A stretch of 32,864 nucleotides of DNA, taken from positions 1 to 32,864 of the forward strand of contig JAFLJQ010000087.1 in NCBI GenBank assembly GCA_022712915.1, written 5' to 3'. This document shows positions 7,631 to 17,300 of the stretch, piece after piece (positions within the stretch are counted from its first letter, which is position 1; every line of letters starts with the position of its first letter). The notes under the pieces are model-generated. The model had not been told where the DNA came from and did no database searches. It worked only from the letters and a program-made list of their open reading frames with translations. The DNA comes from Gammaproteobacteria bacterium. Its GTDB lineage: Bacteria; Pseudomonadota; Gammaproteobacteria; UBA6429; Thiohalophilaceae. Position numbers and translations under genes: made by a program.

Positions 7631-7703
7631 GACATTGACATTGACATTGACATTGACATTGACATTGACATTGACATTGACATTGACATTGACATTGACA
7701 TTG
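7631..7703 (+). repeat. Hexanucleotide microsatellite (GACATT)12
   Basis: Twelve perfect tandem copies of GACATT plus one base lie about 90 bp beyond the 3' end of slyD, which converges on this region. Perfect hexamer arrays of this length are prone to slippage, so the copy number may vary between cells. The array is not inside a recognised gene or promoter, so no effect on expression is evident. Confidence 0.95.
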
Positions 7704-7793
7704 TAAATGTAAAGTCTCTATACAATTGGTATTCTTCGCGCCTCTGAATCCATTATTAAATCAGTATTTTAAAAAATTAGGTGGTGAGCCTGT

Positions 7794-8279
7794 TTAGTGA
7801 TCATGACCTTCTGGTCCATGCACATGTCCATGTTCAAGTTCTTCTTCTGAGGCGTCACGAATTTCCATAACGGTGACATCAAAGTTCAGACCTTCACCTG
7901 CGAGGGGGTGGTTGGCATCGATGGTGATGGTGTCGTCACCAATTTCTTTAACCGTGATAGTCACATATCCACCATCGGGACCTGCGGCGTGATATTGAAC
8001 GCCAACCTCGACTTCTCCGGCATCATCAAACATATCTCTTGGTACTATCTGGATCTTATTTTCATCAAAATTGCCATAGCCCTCTTCAGCTGGAATGCTG
8101 ACAGAAAGTGAGTCACCGGTGGTTTTACCATCCAGAGCATTTTCCAGACCAGGAATAATATTTTCTGCGCCATGCAGATAGGCTAGTGGATCAGTACCTT
8201 CTGAACTATCAATGATTTCACCTTCGTCACTTTTTAATGTGTAATTAAGCAGGACAACTTTATTTTTGGTAATTTGCAT
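7794..8279 (-). CDS. slyD: SlyD-like FKBP-type peptidyl-prolyl cis-trans isomerase
   Basis: A 161-residue cytoplasmic isomerase/chaperone. 'VVLLNYTLKSDEGEIIDSS' begins the FKBP fold. 'YLHGAENIIPGLENALDG' and 'EEGYGNFDENKIQIVPRDMF' are the SlyD-type core, with the inserted 'IF' chaperone flap in the middle and 'NHPLAGEGLNFDVTVMEI' closing the fold. The tail 'HGHVHGPEGHDH' is a shortened histidine-rich metal-binding tail like that of SlyD, which binds nickel. The start was placed at ATG 8279, before QITKNKVV, because GGGGAA stands six bases upstream on the coding strand; a 33-codon upstream extension has no family support. No neighbouring hydrogenase genes are in the window. Confidence 0.9.
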   Translation of the reverse strand: MQITKNKVVLLNYTLKSDEGEIIDSSEGTDPLAYLHGAENIIPGLENALDGKTTGDSLSVSIPAEEGYGNFDENKIQIVPRDMFDDAGEVEVGVQYHAAGPDGGYVTITVKEIGDDTITIDANHPLAGEGLNFDVTVMEIRDASEEELEHGHVHGPEGHDH

Positions 8280-8875
8280 GGAATTTCCCCGTACCGTGTT
8301 GATGTGGATGTCTACGATTAGGCTTTGAAAAGGTGGGGTTTGACTGGCCCCAGGCATTAGGCGATCAGGTGTAGACAAAATAAGGGCGGCATTCTAACAT
8401 GCCAATAGTGCTTGTTGTATAATTTTCTCGGTAGATTGCAATTTTTGATGTAAGGATGATTATTAAAGAGCCTATTTATAAGGTTTGAATTTAAAAAAAG
8501 AGCTTGTGGTTAATACAATATTTAATTGGGGAGGATTCGTGAAACATGTATTGGCGGGCTACCAGTTATGATGGCTTGAGCATGTTTTCATGCTATTTAC
8601 AGCATAGTTTACGGGATCAGTTTTATCATTGTCGGGGTCAAGCGCTATTCTCTGAGGTGGCTGTTTAGCGGAGCTGGTGTGGCTAGCTTGGTTTGTCCTG
8701 GCTCACTTAATACATGAATCCTTGGATTGAATTTTGAGGCAGTATTGATTTTGTCAGAAACGGTCGCAACATTTGTATTTACAGTGTGTCAATTGTGCCT
8801 ACCAATATATGAGGTTTACAAAATAAGAATGCTCCTGTTTAAAACTTCGCTCTTTCAACTCTTTTCATCCTGTTA
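8280..8875. other. Gene-free stretch between slyD and greB
   Basis: About 600 bases with the slyD promoter region on its left side and the greB 3' end on its right. A strong GGGGAGGA sequence at 8529-8536 precedes a GTG that opens only a 10-codon frame. An ATG at 8546 opens a 40-codon frame (MYWRATSYDGL...) ending at 8668. Neither resembles a known protein. It may be remains of a gene. No clear hairpin terminator was found. Confidence 0.4.
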
Positions 8876-9385
8876 TTATTCGTCTGTTCTATTTTCATAA
8901 TGAACATCAATAATGACATATTGTTTTAAACCCTTTGGGGTGCTGACCGATATTTCATCATCAATATGTTTTTTCAATAGGGATTTTGCCATCGGCGAAT
9001 CAAGACTGATATAACGTTTGTCGGCATCAAACTCATCTGATCCTACAATGCGATAGTTAAACTCATTACCTTCAGTATTTTCCAGCTTAACCCAGGCACC
9101 GAAGAAAATTTGTTGCGGGTTATCCGGAATATTATCGACCACGGTCAGATCTGGCAGGCGTTTTTGTAAATAACGCAAGCGCCGGTCAATCTCACGTAAT
9201 TGTTTCTTACGGTAAATATATTCAGCATTCTCCGATCGATCCCCTTCCGCTGCGGCCGCGGTAACGGCCTTGGTGACTTCGTCACGTTTAAGCCACAAGG
9301 CTTTGAGTTCGGCTTTCAGAATGACATAACCTTGTCCGGTGATATAGGGGCTGGATTTTTCTTGAGGGGGGCGATACCTGCTCAT
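8876..9385 (-). CDS. greB: Transcription elongation factor GreB
   Basis: A 169-residue protein with the Gre architecture. The N-terminal coiled coil spans about residues 15-85 and includes 'GYVILKAELKALWLKRDEVTKAV' and the acidic-tip region 'AAAEGDRSENAEYIYRKKQLREIDRR'. The C-terminal globular domain carries 'FFGAWVKLEN', 'YRIVGSDEFDADKRYISLDSPMAKSLL' and 'DDEISVSTPKGLKQYVIIDVHYE'. GreB enters the RNA polymerase secondary channel and stimulates cleavage of backtracked RNA. The start ATG at 9385 gives the usual MSRYRPP opening of GreB. It is transcribed divergently from the metallophosphoesterase gene. Confidence 0.95.
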   Translation of the reverse strand: MSRYRPPQEKSSPYITGQGYVILKAELKALWLKRDEVTKAVTAAAAEGDRSENAEYIYRKKQLREIDRRLRYLQKRLPDLTVVDNIPDNPQQIFFGAWVKLENTEGNEFNYRIVGSDEFDADKRYISLDSPMAKSLLKKHIDDEISVSTPKGLKQYVIIDVHYENRTDE

Positions 9386-9509
9386 AATTTATCGATTCTC
9401 TAAATATATACAGGCTAATATGAACATATGCTGGTAAAGTAACATCCCTTTTATTATATATGAATATGGTGTTTGAGGATAAACATTCAGGTTTATTGAA
9501 AAGCGTGAT

Positions 9510-10247
9510 ATGAAAATTGCCCTAATTTCAGATTTACACAGTAATCTCGAGGCATTACAGGCCTGTCTCATTAAGGCAAAGGCCTTGAATGTTGAACAAT
9601 ATGTTTGTCTTGGAGATATGATTGGTTATGGCCCCGATCCGGTTGCGACGCTTGATATTGTGATGTCATTACCGAACGTGGTGGTGATTCGAGGAAATCA
9701 TGAGGAGGCCTTGTTTGGCCCTTATTACAATAGACTTAGATTGCTAGTTCGGCAGAGTATTGAATGGACGAAGTCACAACTTTCAGAAATACAACTGGAA
9801 TATATTCAAACTCTGCCATATCAACAAAATGTGTTGGGGATGACAATGGTTCATGCAACCTCCGATCAGCCAGAAAGCTGGAGCTATATTTATAACACGG
9901 AGCTGGTTAGGAGGTGTATACAAGCCTCTGCTACGCAATTAACGTTTATCGGTCATACTCATCAGCCGAGAATTTTTTACGAAGCTACGAATAAAGAGAT
10001 AACATCAGTTATTCCTCAAGCTGAAGTTGCAATACCGATCAGTCAGCAAGGCTGTTATGTGATTAATGTTGGTTCCGTTGGACAGCCTCGTGATGATAAC
10101 AATGCAGCAAGTTTTGCGGTGTATGATACATCTGAACGTGAGTTATGGTTTTATCGTGAGGCCTATGAATATACCGTAACGGCTAAAAAAATTATTGATC
10201 GAGGTTTGCCCGGTTTGTTTGCCGAGCGACTTGAAAGAGGACGGTGA
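9510..10247 (+). CDS. Calcineurin-like metallophosphoesterase (YfcE/PrpE-type)
   Basis: A 245-residue cytoplasmic phosphoesterase with the full set of metal ligands: DLH at residues 8-10, GDMIGYG with D36, GNHE with N63/H64, H115 in 'MVHAT', and GHTH at 148-151. This pattern belongs to the small metallophosphoesterase superfamily whose members act on phosphodiesters or phosphoproteins; the substrate is not predictable from sequence. 'YVINVGSVGQPRD' is the usual C-terminal core strand. The gene starts 124 bp from the divergent greB. A complete R1 repeat copy lies downstream. Confidence 0.88.
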   Translation: MKIALISDLHSNLEALQACLIKAKALNVEQYVCLGDMIGYGPDPVATLDIVMSLPNVVVIRGNHEEALFGPYYNRLRLLVRQSIEWTKSQLSEIQLEYIQTLPYQQNVLGMTMVHATSDQPESWSYIYNTELVRRCIQASATQLTFIGHTHQPRIFYEATNKEITSVIPQAEVAIPISQQGCYVINVGSVGQPRDDNNAASFAVYDTSERELWFYREAYEYTVTAKKIIDRGLPGLFAERLERGR

Positions 10248-10397
10248 TTTTTGCAAGGGATGTCAGAAGTGTTCGTAACAGATGGAGTAGACATACCTAC
10301 AGCTAAGAGTGCGTTTTACTGAGTAAGACATTATAGTGAAATAATATGTGTCACAGGCCCATGCCATAATATATTACCCCTCGATATAATTTTACTA

Positions 10398-10695
10398 CTG
10401 TCCTGTTAAGAATTTAATCCATTTAAAGATCTAAACCGCAAAGGGCGCAAAGGATCGAGATGTTATTTTTTTCTATATTAGAGGGAGATTAGGGGGTATC
10501 TGAAGTATTCAAGAGCTCGGTTTAATGAAATGCCTGATTTATTTTTTCTTTGCGCTTCTTTGCGCTTCTTTGCGACCTTTGCGGTAAAGGGTGTTTTACG
10601 AGCACTTTTCATGTCTCATGCCCATTTCAACCTCATCAAGCCTTTATGTGCCAGGTAGATACAATATTTTTTAGATTATTAACGGGACAGCAGTG
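10398..10695 (+). repeat. Dispersed repeat family R1, copy 3 (complete)
   Basis: The copy starts CTGTCCTGTTAA and ends TTAACGGGACAGCAGTG. It aligns along its whole length with copy 2; the main length difference is an extra TTTGCGCTTC unit near 10557-10572. Its flanks are similar on both sides: ATATAATTTTAC at 10384-10395 and ATATAATTTAC at 10696-10706, an imperfect long direct repeat as at copy 2. It fills the space between the phosphoesterase and spermidine-synthase-like genes, which otherwise holds nothing recognisable. Confidence 0.78.
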
Positions 10696-10785
10696 ATATA
10701 ATTTACATCAAAGCTGGTTAAATGTGCGTAATTGAAATATTGTCATGGGAAGCAAATCAGGATTAGATTAAAATAGGAATTATTG

Positions 10786-11532
10786 ATGGCCATTATATGG
10801 GAAACAAGACAAGCCGGTATTCATTACGAGGTACGAGCTGCGGGTGGCTCACGTAGACTCTATACCAATGGTGTGTTTCATAGTCAGTACAATCCTAATA
10901 ATCCAGTTACCGGTAATGTCTGGGACCTGTTATTGTTACCCGTGTTTTTTTATCGGCCTGGTGAGATAAAACGAATTTTGATGTTAGGTGTAGGTGGTGG
11001 TGCAGTCATTCAACAGCTTAACCATTTTATTAAACCGAAGGAAATAGTTGGAATTGAATATGACCCCATGCATATTGATATTGCACAGCGTTTTTTTAAT
11101 GTAACCCAGAAAAATGTTACCTTGATTCAGGCTGATGCGGTAAAGTGGCTTGAATATTATCAGGGGCCAAAGTTTGATATGGTTATTGATGACCTGTTTG
11201 CTGAAGTCGATGGTGAGCCGAGCCGAGCGGTTGAGGCGAGTAGTGAATGGGTTCAGCGTTTGTTCTCCAATGTGACTAATGACGGTATGGTGGTCAGTAA
11301 CTTTATATCACCCAAGGAGCTCAAGGCGTCAGCCTATATACAGGATCGTTTATTAAAAAATCGAACCAAATCAGCTTTTACCTTGAGTAATCCTTATTAT
11401 GATAATGCGATTGGTGCATTTCTTTGCATCGAGACCAGCAGTAAGCAACTACGACAACGTCTGCTAGGTATTCCATTGTTCAATACCCATCAAAAAATCA
11501 GTAAGTTAAATTATCGGATCAGGTTGCTATAG
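10786..11532 (+). CDS. Spermidine synthase-like protein (Rossmann methyltransferase fold)
   Basis: A 248-residue protein with the polyamine-synthase/SAM-dependent fold. 'RILMLGVGGGAVIQQL' is the nucleotide-binding glycine loop, 'IVGIEYDPMHIDIAQRFF' holds the acidic residue that contacts the ribose, and 'VTLIQADAVKWL' and 'FDMVIDDLFAE' are the next motifs. True spermidine synthases have an aspartate-rich putrescine site, and the 'DLFAE' version and short N-terminal domain make polyamine synthesis uncertain. ATG 10786 is preferred over TTG 10783, with AGGAA about five bases upstream. A small unknown gene follows about 100 bp downstream on the same strand. Confidence 0.75.
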   Translation: MAIIWETRQAGIHYEVRAAGGSRRLYTNGVFHSQYNPNNPVTGNVWDLLLLPVFFYRPGEIKRILMLGVGGGAVIQQLNHFIKPKEIVGIEYDPMHIDIAQRFFNVTQKNVTLIQADAVKWLEYYQGPKFDMVIDDLFAEVDGEPSRAVEASSEWVQRLFSNVTNDGMVVSNFISPKELKASAYIQDRLLKNRTKSAFTLSNPYYDNAIGAFLCIETSSKQLRQRLLGIPLFNTHQKISKLNYRIRLL

Positions 11533-11637
11533 TCAGACTTCCTTTTGAGGTGATGTTTGTGTCCTGTTATTATTACTATCATAGTATCAATAATATTTAA
11601 ACGGTACTATGGACTCATTCATTTTAGGAGAAAATTC

Positions 11638-11862
11638 ATGGATACTAAATTAATGATATTGCCAGCCCGAAATTCCAAGGCCATTCGTCTGGTTCGGATC
11701 CCCGCAGATTTTGAAGCACAGGAAGTTTTTCGTCGAGTTGTCGGATTGATCTCCGAAGTTGAAGAGCAGACGCCTGATCATAACTGGGATGATATTGCCG
11801 GTATTCTGGAAGACAATGGTTTCGAACTGATTGATTTTATACTTGGCCCTGAACTGAGTTAA
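11638..11862 (+). CDS. Small conserved-looking protein of unknown function (74 residues)
   Basis: Start ATG 11638 has a good AGGAG signal eight bases upstream; the 27-codon extension to 11557 lacks one. The product begins MDTKLMILPARNSKAIRLVR. It then has an amphipathic 'ADFEAQEVFRRVVGLISEVEEQ' helix, and 'WDDIAGILEDNGFELIDFILGPELS' at the acidic C-terminus. It has no signal peptide or membrane segment. The good RBS and coding-like composition argue that it is a real gene. No family was recognised. Confidence 0.65.
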   Translation: MDTKLMILPARNSKAIRLVRIPADFEAQEVFRRVVGLISEVEEQTPDHNWDDIAGILEDNGFELIDFILGPELS

Positions 11863-12038
11863 GTCAAAATGTGTCAGATGGTTTGTATAATGATCACCGT
11901 ATTATTTTGTGGGCTGTGGATGTTTTTTGGAAAAAACAAGTTAGGAAACTATAAACCATAAACTTGTTAATTTGAAATGAGTGAATATATTTACAGTCGT
12001 TTCGCGACATGCAGATTAGATGGTAAAATTAAACTGCT

Positions 12039-12923
12039 ATGACAGCAATCAATATTATGTCTTTGCGCCATTCAGCATTTTATACGCCGTTGCTGATATG
12101 TATTAGTGGTGGTTTCTTGAAAGATGAAAGGCTGGAGCCGCATTATGAAGTGCAGACACCGGAGCGGACAGTGGTTGATCTGATTCGTCAAGGTGAAATT
12201 CACTTGGCTCAATCGGCAGTGGCGACCAGTTTTGCGGCGTTGGAGATGGGTGAGGCGATTGATATTGTTCACTTTGCGCAGATCAATGAACGGGATGGGT
12301 TTTTTCTGGCCGGACGCGAGTCCGCGGCAGATTTTGACTGGTCAAACTTGATTGGCCGCGAAGTTTTAGTGGACCACTTTTTTCAACCCCTGGCAATGTT
12401 CAAGTATGCTTTGCATAAAAAAGGTATCTCCTTTGATGATATAAAGGTCGTTGATGCAGGTGATGTTGCGGCTATTGATGAATCTTTTAGGCAGGGGAAA
12501 GGGGATTTTGTTCATCAACAAGGCCCTGCACCACAACAACTGGAGCAGGATGGCTGCGGTCATGTTATTGCGTCGATTGGCGAGGTTGTGGGGCCAGTTG
12601 CGTTTAGCAGTCTTTGTGCCAGCCGCGAATGGCTGGAGACGGATATGGCTAGGGCTTTTATGAGGGCTTATCGTAAGGCAAGGCAATTCAGTGTTGACAG
12701 TCCACCAGCAGAATTGGCGCAATTAATAAAAAGGTTTTTTCCGAGTATAGATTTGGCGGTTCTGATACACACTTTGCAAACTTATCAACAACTTGGTTGC
12801 TGGACATCGGATTCGTCTATTAGTGCCGCGGCCTATGATAATCTTCTTGATGTTTTTTGGCATAGTGGTTTGATTCGACAACGTCATCCATATCAATCTG
12901 CCATTGTTCTGCCACCGGCTTGA
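12039..12923 (+). CDS. NMT1/THI5-like substrate-binding-fold protein without signal peptide
   Basis: A 294-residue protein resembling SsuA/THI5-type ligand-binding proteins. 'NIMSLRHSAFYTPLL' is the first strand-helix. 'EVQTPERTVVDLIRQGEIHLAQSAVATSFAALEMGE' is the substrate-cleft segment, and 'FDWSNLIGREVLVDHFFQPLAMFKYALHKKGI' and 'FVHQQGPAPQQLEQDG' follow in the usual order. Normal transport proteins of this family carry a Sec or lipoprotein signal, but this one begins directly with the fold. No permease or ATPase lies beside it, so a cytoplasmic sensing or enzymatic role is possible. The CCCFC motif of the yeast THI5 pyrimidine synthase is absent. No ligand is assigned. Confidence 0.7.
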   Translation: MTAINIMSLRHSAFYTPLLICISGGFLKDERLEPHYEVQTPERTVVDLIRQGEIHLAQSAVATSFAALEMGEAIDIVHFAQINERDGFFLAGRESAADFDWSNLIGREVLVDHFFQPLAMFKYALHKKGISFDDIKVVDAGDVAAIDESFRQGKGDFVHQQGPAPQQLEQDGCGHVIASIGEVVGPVAFSSLCASREWLETDMARAFMRAYRKARQFSVDSPPAELAQLIKRFFPSIDLAVLIHTLQTYQQLGCWTSDSSISAAAYDNLLDVFWHSGLIRQRHPYQSAIVLPPA

Positions 12924-13072
12924 GTAATTTAGATGTTATGTTCTCAATAATTGATATTAAGTTAATTTAGAATAATATATCTTTCCAAAATAATTCAATG
13001 CATATGTGGCAATAGCCATCAATAAGAATGCAATACAAAATTATATAAATCATTTATTAGAGGGATGGGGTG

Positions 13073-14011
13073 ATGGGTTATCGATATATGAATAACAAAA
13101 TTGTTACTCAATATGGCTGTCAGTTTAGTTTGTTTTTAATGCTGCTTGTTCTAGTTGTAGTCGTTAATCCTGTTGCCAGCCAGGAGGATGTTTCTATTAA
13201 ATGTGGTAAGGATCCCAGTTTGGTTGTTCGACGAATTTGTGTCGAAAAAGATCTACGCTTGAAACCCTTTGTCCTTCTTCCACATAAACCTAATTATATC
13301 CTCGCCAGTTGGGTTGATGATTTAGAAACTCAGGATGAGGGCTACGATGATTATGAAACAAAATTTCAATTTAGTTTTAAAATGCCTTTGAATAGACATC
13401 ATGCGGATAGCAAATGGCTTTGGTTCTTTGGATATTCACAACTTTCTGTCTGGCAGATGTTGAATTTTGATCAATCTGCTCCATTTCGGGATACAAATTA
13501 TGAGCCGGAGCTTATGTTGTATAGGCTAACCAATACTGATATTCTTGGTTGGAAAATTCGGTTGATTAATTTTGGGTTATTTAATCATCAGTCGAATGGA
13601 CAGGTGCCGCCGTACTCACGTAGCTGGAACAGAAGTTATATTGAATTTCTTATGGAGCAGGAGAATTTTTATATAGACTTCAAGGTGTGGCATCGCTGGA
13701 AGGAAAAGGGGAAAAATAGTGAAAATGATTATATGGGTGATGATAACCCGGATATAGAAAAATATGTTGGGCATAGTGAACTTCGTTTGTTTTATGCTGG
13801 CAAGAGACATAATGTTAATGTGACTCTTCGGGATACTACGTACGGTGAGGGTTATGGCTCGATCCAGGTGGACTGGACATTTCCGGTGTCGGACAAGGAG
13901 GGTTTGCGCTTTTATATTCAGTATTTTGAAGGTTATGGGGAAACGCTAATTGATTATAATGTCAAACGGGAGCGTTTTGGTATGGGCTTGATGCTGGCGG
14001 ACTGGTTATAA
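13073..14011 (+). CDS. pldA: Outer-membrane phospholipase A (OMPLA)
   Basis: A 312-residue protein with a signal peptide (hydrophobic about residues 18-34, cleavage after PVAS) and a 12-strand beta-barrel-type body. The signature 'FNHQSNGQ...SRSWNRSYIEF' places the catalytic triad at H172, S174 and N186, with the same spacing as H142, S144 and N156 of E. coli PldA. It hydrolyses outer-leaflet phospholipids when outer-membrane asymmetry is lost and is active as a calcium-dependent dimer. The start ATG 13073 follows GAGGGA at an eight-base distance; ATG 13088 is an alternative. The zinc-ribbon gene follows 39 bp downstream. Confidence 0.93.
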   Translation: MGYRYMNNKIVTQYGCQFSLFLMLLVLVVVVNPVASQEDVSIKCGKDPSLVVRRICVEKDLRLKPFVLLPHKPNYILASWVDDLETQDEGYDDYETKFQFSFKMPLNRHHADSKWLWFFGYSQLSVWQMLNFDQSAPFRDTNYEPELMLYRLTNTDILGWKIRLINFGLFNHQSNGQVPPYSRSWNRSYIEFLMEQENFYIDFKVWHRWKEKGKNSENDYMGDDNPDIEKYVGHSELRLFYAGKRHNVNVTLRDTTYGEGYGSIQVDWTFPVSDKEGLRFYIQYFEGYGETLIDYNVKRERFGMGLMLADWL

Positions 14012-14050
14012 TGAAAAAAATTGAGCTACTTTTTAGTTAGGAGTATTAAC

Positions 14051-14314
14051 ATGCCAACTTGTGATTACCAGTGTGATGCCAATGACCGAATCCTTGAAGT
14101 CCGGTATGGTATGAATGAGCAAGTCTTCAATTGGGATGAACTGTGTGACCGGGCTGGAATTGAAATAGGTGACACCCCTGCGGATAGCCCGATTAGAAAA
14201 CTGGCTGCTGGTGGTCAGGTAGTGAAACGTGCCAGCATGGGTAGTGGTAATACACCACCTTGTGGCGGTGGTGGGGGCATGTGCGGCCGGAACCAAGTCA
14301 GATGTTTTTTTTAA
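14051..14314 (+). CDS. Small FmdB-like zinc-ribbon family protein
   Basis: An 87-residue protein starting MPTCDYQCDANDRILEVRYG, the N-terminal hairpin of FmdB-type putative regulatory proteins. 'WDELCDRAGIEIGDTPADSPI' and a glycine/cysteine-rich tail 'TPPCGGGGGMCG' follow. The second cysteine pair of the standard zinc ribbon is not in its usual place (NDR replaces the CGH-like knuckle), so metal binding may use the C-terminal cysteines or may be lost. ATG 14051 has TAGGAG about eight bases upstream, and the ten-codon upstream extension is not supported. Its last 17 bases overlap the 3' end of the convergent hrpA gene. Confidence 0.75.
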   Translation: MPTCDYQCDANDRILEVRYGMNEQVFNWDELCDRAGIEIGDTPADSPIRKLAAGGQVVKRASMGSGNTPPCGGGGGMCGRNQVRCFF

Positions 14315-17300
14315 TTTCTTTCCACAATTTTTCCAGCCTCTGCACTGAAACTGGTTTAAGGGTTTTTAATTCCTGTGCAAACAGGGATACCCTTAATTCC
14401 TCGACCAGCCAGCGATACTCCAGTATCTCGGCGGTGTAGTCATCATGATGTTCAATGTAGTCAAGATAGTTTTTCCATAAAGGGGTGATTTCCTGCGCCA
14501 GTTTGCGATCTTTGTCTGGGGCGTGTTGCAGTTTTTCCAGACGTCTTTCGATGGCTTTCAGGTAGCGCGGGTATTGTTCCAGCCAGTCTAGCGGTGTTTC
14601 ACTGATGAAACCGGGATAGATAAGTTCGTTCAACTGGCCCTTGATGTCCTGACTGACCTGTAACCAGGTTGGAGGGATGCGGCCATTTAGTTGTTTGCGA
14701 GTCTGGTGAAAGGATTGCAAGCAATCATTTACCAATAAACATATTCGATTGGTGATATCGATTAATTTGTTGCTTCCTTTTTCCAGGCAAGCATTGAACT
14801 CTTCTTTTGTATTAATAAAATGGCCGTCAGACAGAAAGGCCTGATCAAATACCGCATTGATAATATCCTGCTTGAGATCCTCACATTGACCAACAGGGGC
14901 ATAGTGTAGGCAGATAGTTTTAATTTCGGGCAGACTTTTGTGCAGATATTTGGCTTGTTGTTGAAGCTGCAACATGAACAGTCGCCGCAGACCATAATGC
15001 ATTTCCATTTCGGCTTGTTGTGGATGATCGAAGACCTGCAAGGCGACACTCTCGCCTTCGTCGACCAGGGCCGGATAGCCTCGTATTAATACACCATTAT
15101 TGGAGGTTTCAATCGTCTCGGGTAAAGAATCAAATGTCCAGTCGCTTAGACCTTTCTGTTCAATCTTCCAGTCCGTGAGTTGTGTGAATTGCTCACTGGC
15201 ATGGCCTTGTAATTCGATTTGCAAGGCAGACAGGTCACGCCCCATGGCGATGAGTTTGTTGTGATGGTCGATCACCTTGAAGTTCATAAAATAATGCTCG
15301 GGTATTGATTCTATTTGCCAGGCACTGGTCGGGATTTCGATATCGGTCATGCGCTTTAATTGTTCACTAAGGCTCGAAATTAACGGCCCATTATTTTGTT
15401 GCAGGGCACCGATACAGGCGTTGGCATAATCTGGTGCCGGGACAAAATTACGTCGTAATGATTTAGGCAGGCTTTTGATTAAATGGGTGATTTTCTCATG
15501 TAACAGACCCGGTACCAGCCATTCAAAACAATAAGCCGGAAGGTGATTTAAGATGGCCAGTGGAATAGTGGCGCTGACACCATCTTCTTTATGACCCGGT
15601 TCAAACTGATATTCCAGCTTAATGACCACGCCATTGATGTTGATCTGCGCCGGAAATTGCTCTTCCGTGACGTGTTCTGCACCATGTTGCATGAGATAAT
15701 CTTTTGTCAAAAAGAGCTTCTGTGGATTTTCCTGTTCCACCTCTTGTCGCCAGGTCTCAAAGTGTTTGCCGCTATAGACTTTGGGTGGAATGATTTCATC
15801 ATAAAAATCAAACAAGGTATGCTCATCGATAAGAATATCTTGTCGACGTGATTTGTGCTCCAGCGCTTCTATTTCATCAATGAGATTTTTGTTATGTATA
15901 AAGAATGCGGCTTTGCTGTGATATTGTTGTTGTACCAGCGCCTCACGGATGAATATTTCTCGTGATAGAACCTGATCGATAGGGCCGTAGTTGATTTTGC
16001 GCTGCGGATTGATGATCAGACCGAATAAAGTGGTTTTTTCATTGGCGGCCACGGTGGCGGTGTTTTTTTGCCAGTGAGGTTCACTGTAGGAACGCTTGAG
16101 TAAATGTCCTGCCTGATGTTCAACCCACTCGGGTTCAATGCTGGCCACGGTGTGGGCAAATAGCCGTGAGGTTTCCATTAGTGTGGCAGCCATCAACCAC
16201 TTGGGTTGTTTCTTGTTTTGTGCTGAACCGGGAAAGATCGATAATTTGCTGTTGCGGGCACCGAGATATTCATTTTTTTCATGTTTGATGCCGATGTTCG
16301 ATAACAGGCCGCTTAATAGTGCCTGATGTATATTGGCATATTCTGCAGGCTCGCTATTTTCCTTAAGTTTTAATTCGACACAGACGCTGTGCAGTTGTTG
16401 ATGAATGTCGCGCCATTCTTCCATACGAATGTAAGATAGAAAATTTGTTTTGCAAAGTTTGCGCAGTTTAGACTGGCTCAGGTGTTTGCGCTGCTCATGA
16501 TAAAAATTCCACAGATTGACCAGTGAAACAAAATCTGATTTTTGATCGGCAAATTGTATGCGAGCCGCATCGGCCTGTTGCTGTTTGTCATGGGGTCGGT
16601 CTCGCGGATCTTGAATGCTCAGGGCGCTGACGATCACTAAAATTTCCATGAGGCAATGAAACTCACCGGCGGCGATGATCATGCGCGCCAGTCGGGGATC
16701 CACCGGGAAGCGGGAGAGTTGCTGCCCGAGTTTGTTAATGCAACCGTTCTCAACGGCCTGGATCTCTTCCAGTAGTCGCAGACCATCTTTGATAAAACGT
16801 GGATCGGGTGGATCGACAAAGGGGAAGTCTTCGATATTTCCCAGTCGCAAGGCCTGCATTTGCAGGATGACGCTGGCCAGGTTGGTACGCTGAATCTCTG
16901 GCTCGGTATATTCCGGTCGGCTTAAAAAGTCGTCTTCAGCATATAAATGGATACAGATCCCGGCACTGACCCGACCGCATCGACCTTTGCGTTGGTTGGC
17001 GCTGGCCTGGGAGATCTTTTCAATGGGTAGGCGTTGTACCTTGCTGCGATAACTATAACGGCTGATACGTGCTGTGCCGGGATCGATGACATAGCGAATC
17101 CCCGGTACAGTCAACGAGGTTTCGGCCACATTGGTGGCCAGTATGATGCGCCGTCCTTTGTGGCTGTGAAATACCCGGTTTTGTTCGTTGGCACTTAAAC
17201 GAGAATAGAGAGGCAGGATTTCGGTTTGTGGTGGATGGTGCTTGCGTAGTGCCTCGGCGGTTTCACGGATCTCCCGCTCGCCACTTAAAAAGACCAATAC

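Noticed and set aside
8546-8668. 40-codon frame after a GGGGAGGA sequence
   Set aside because: The distance from the RBS is long, the sequence matches nothing known, and the better-placed GTG opens only ten codons.
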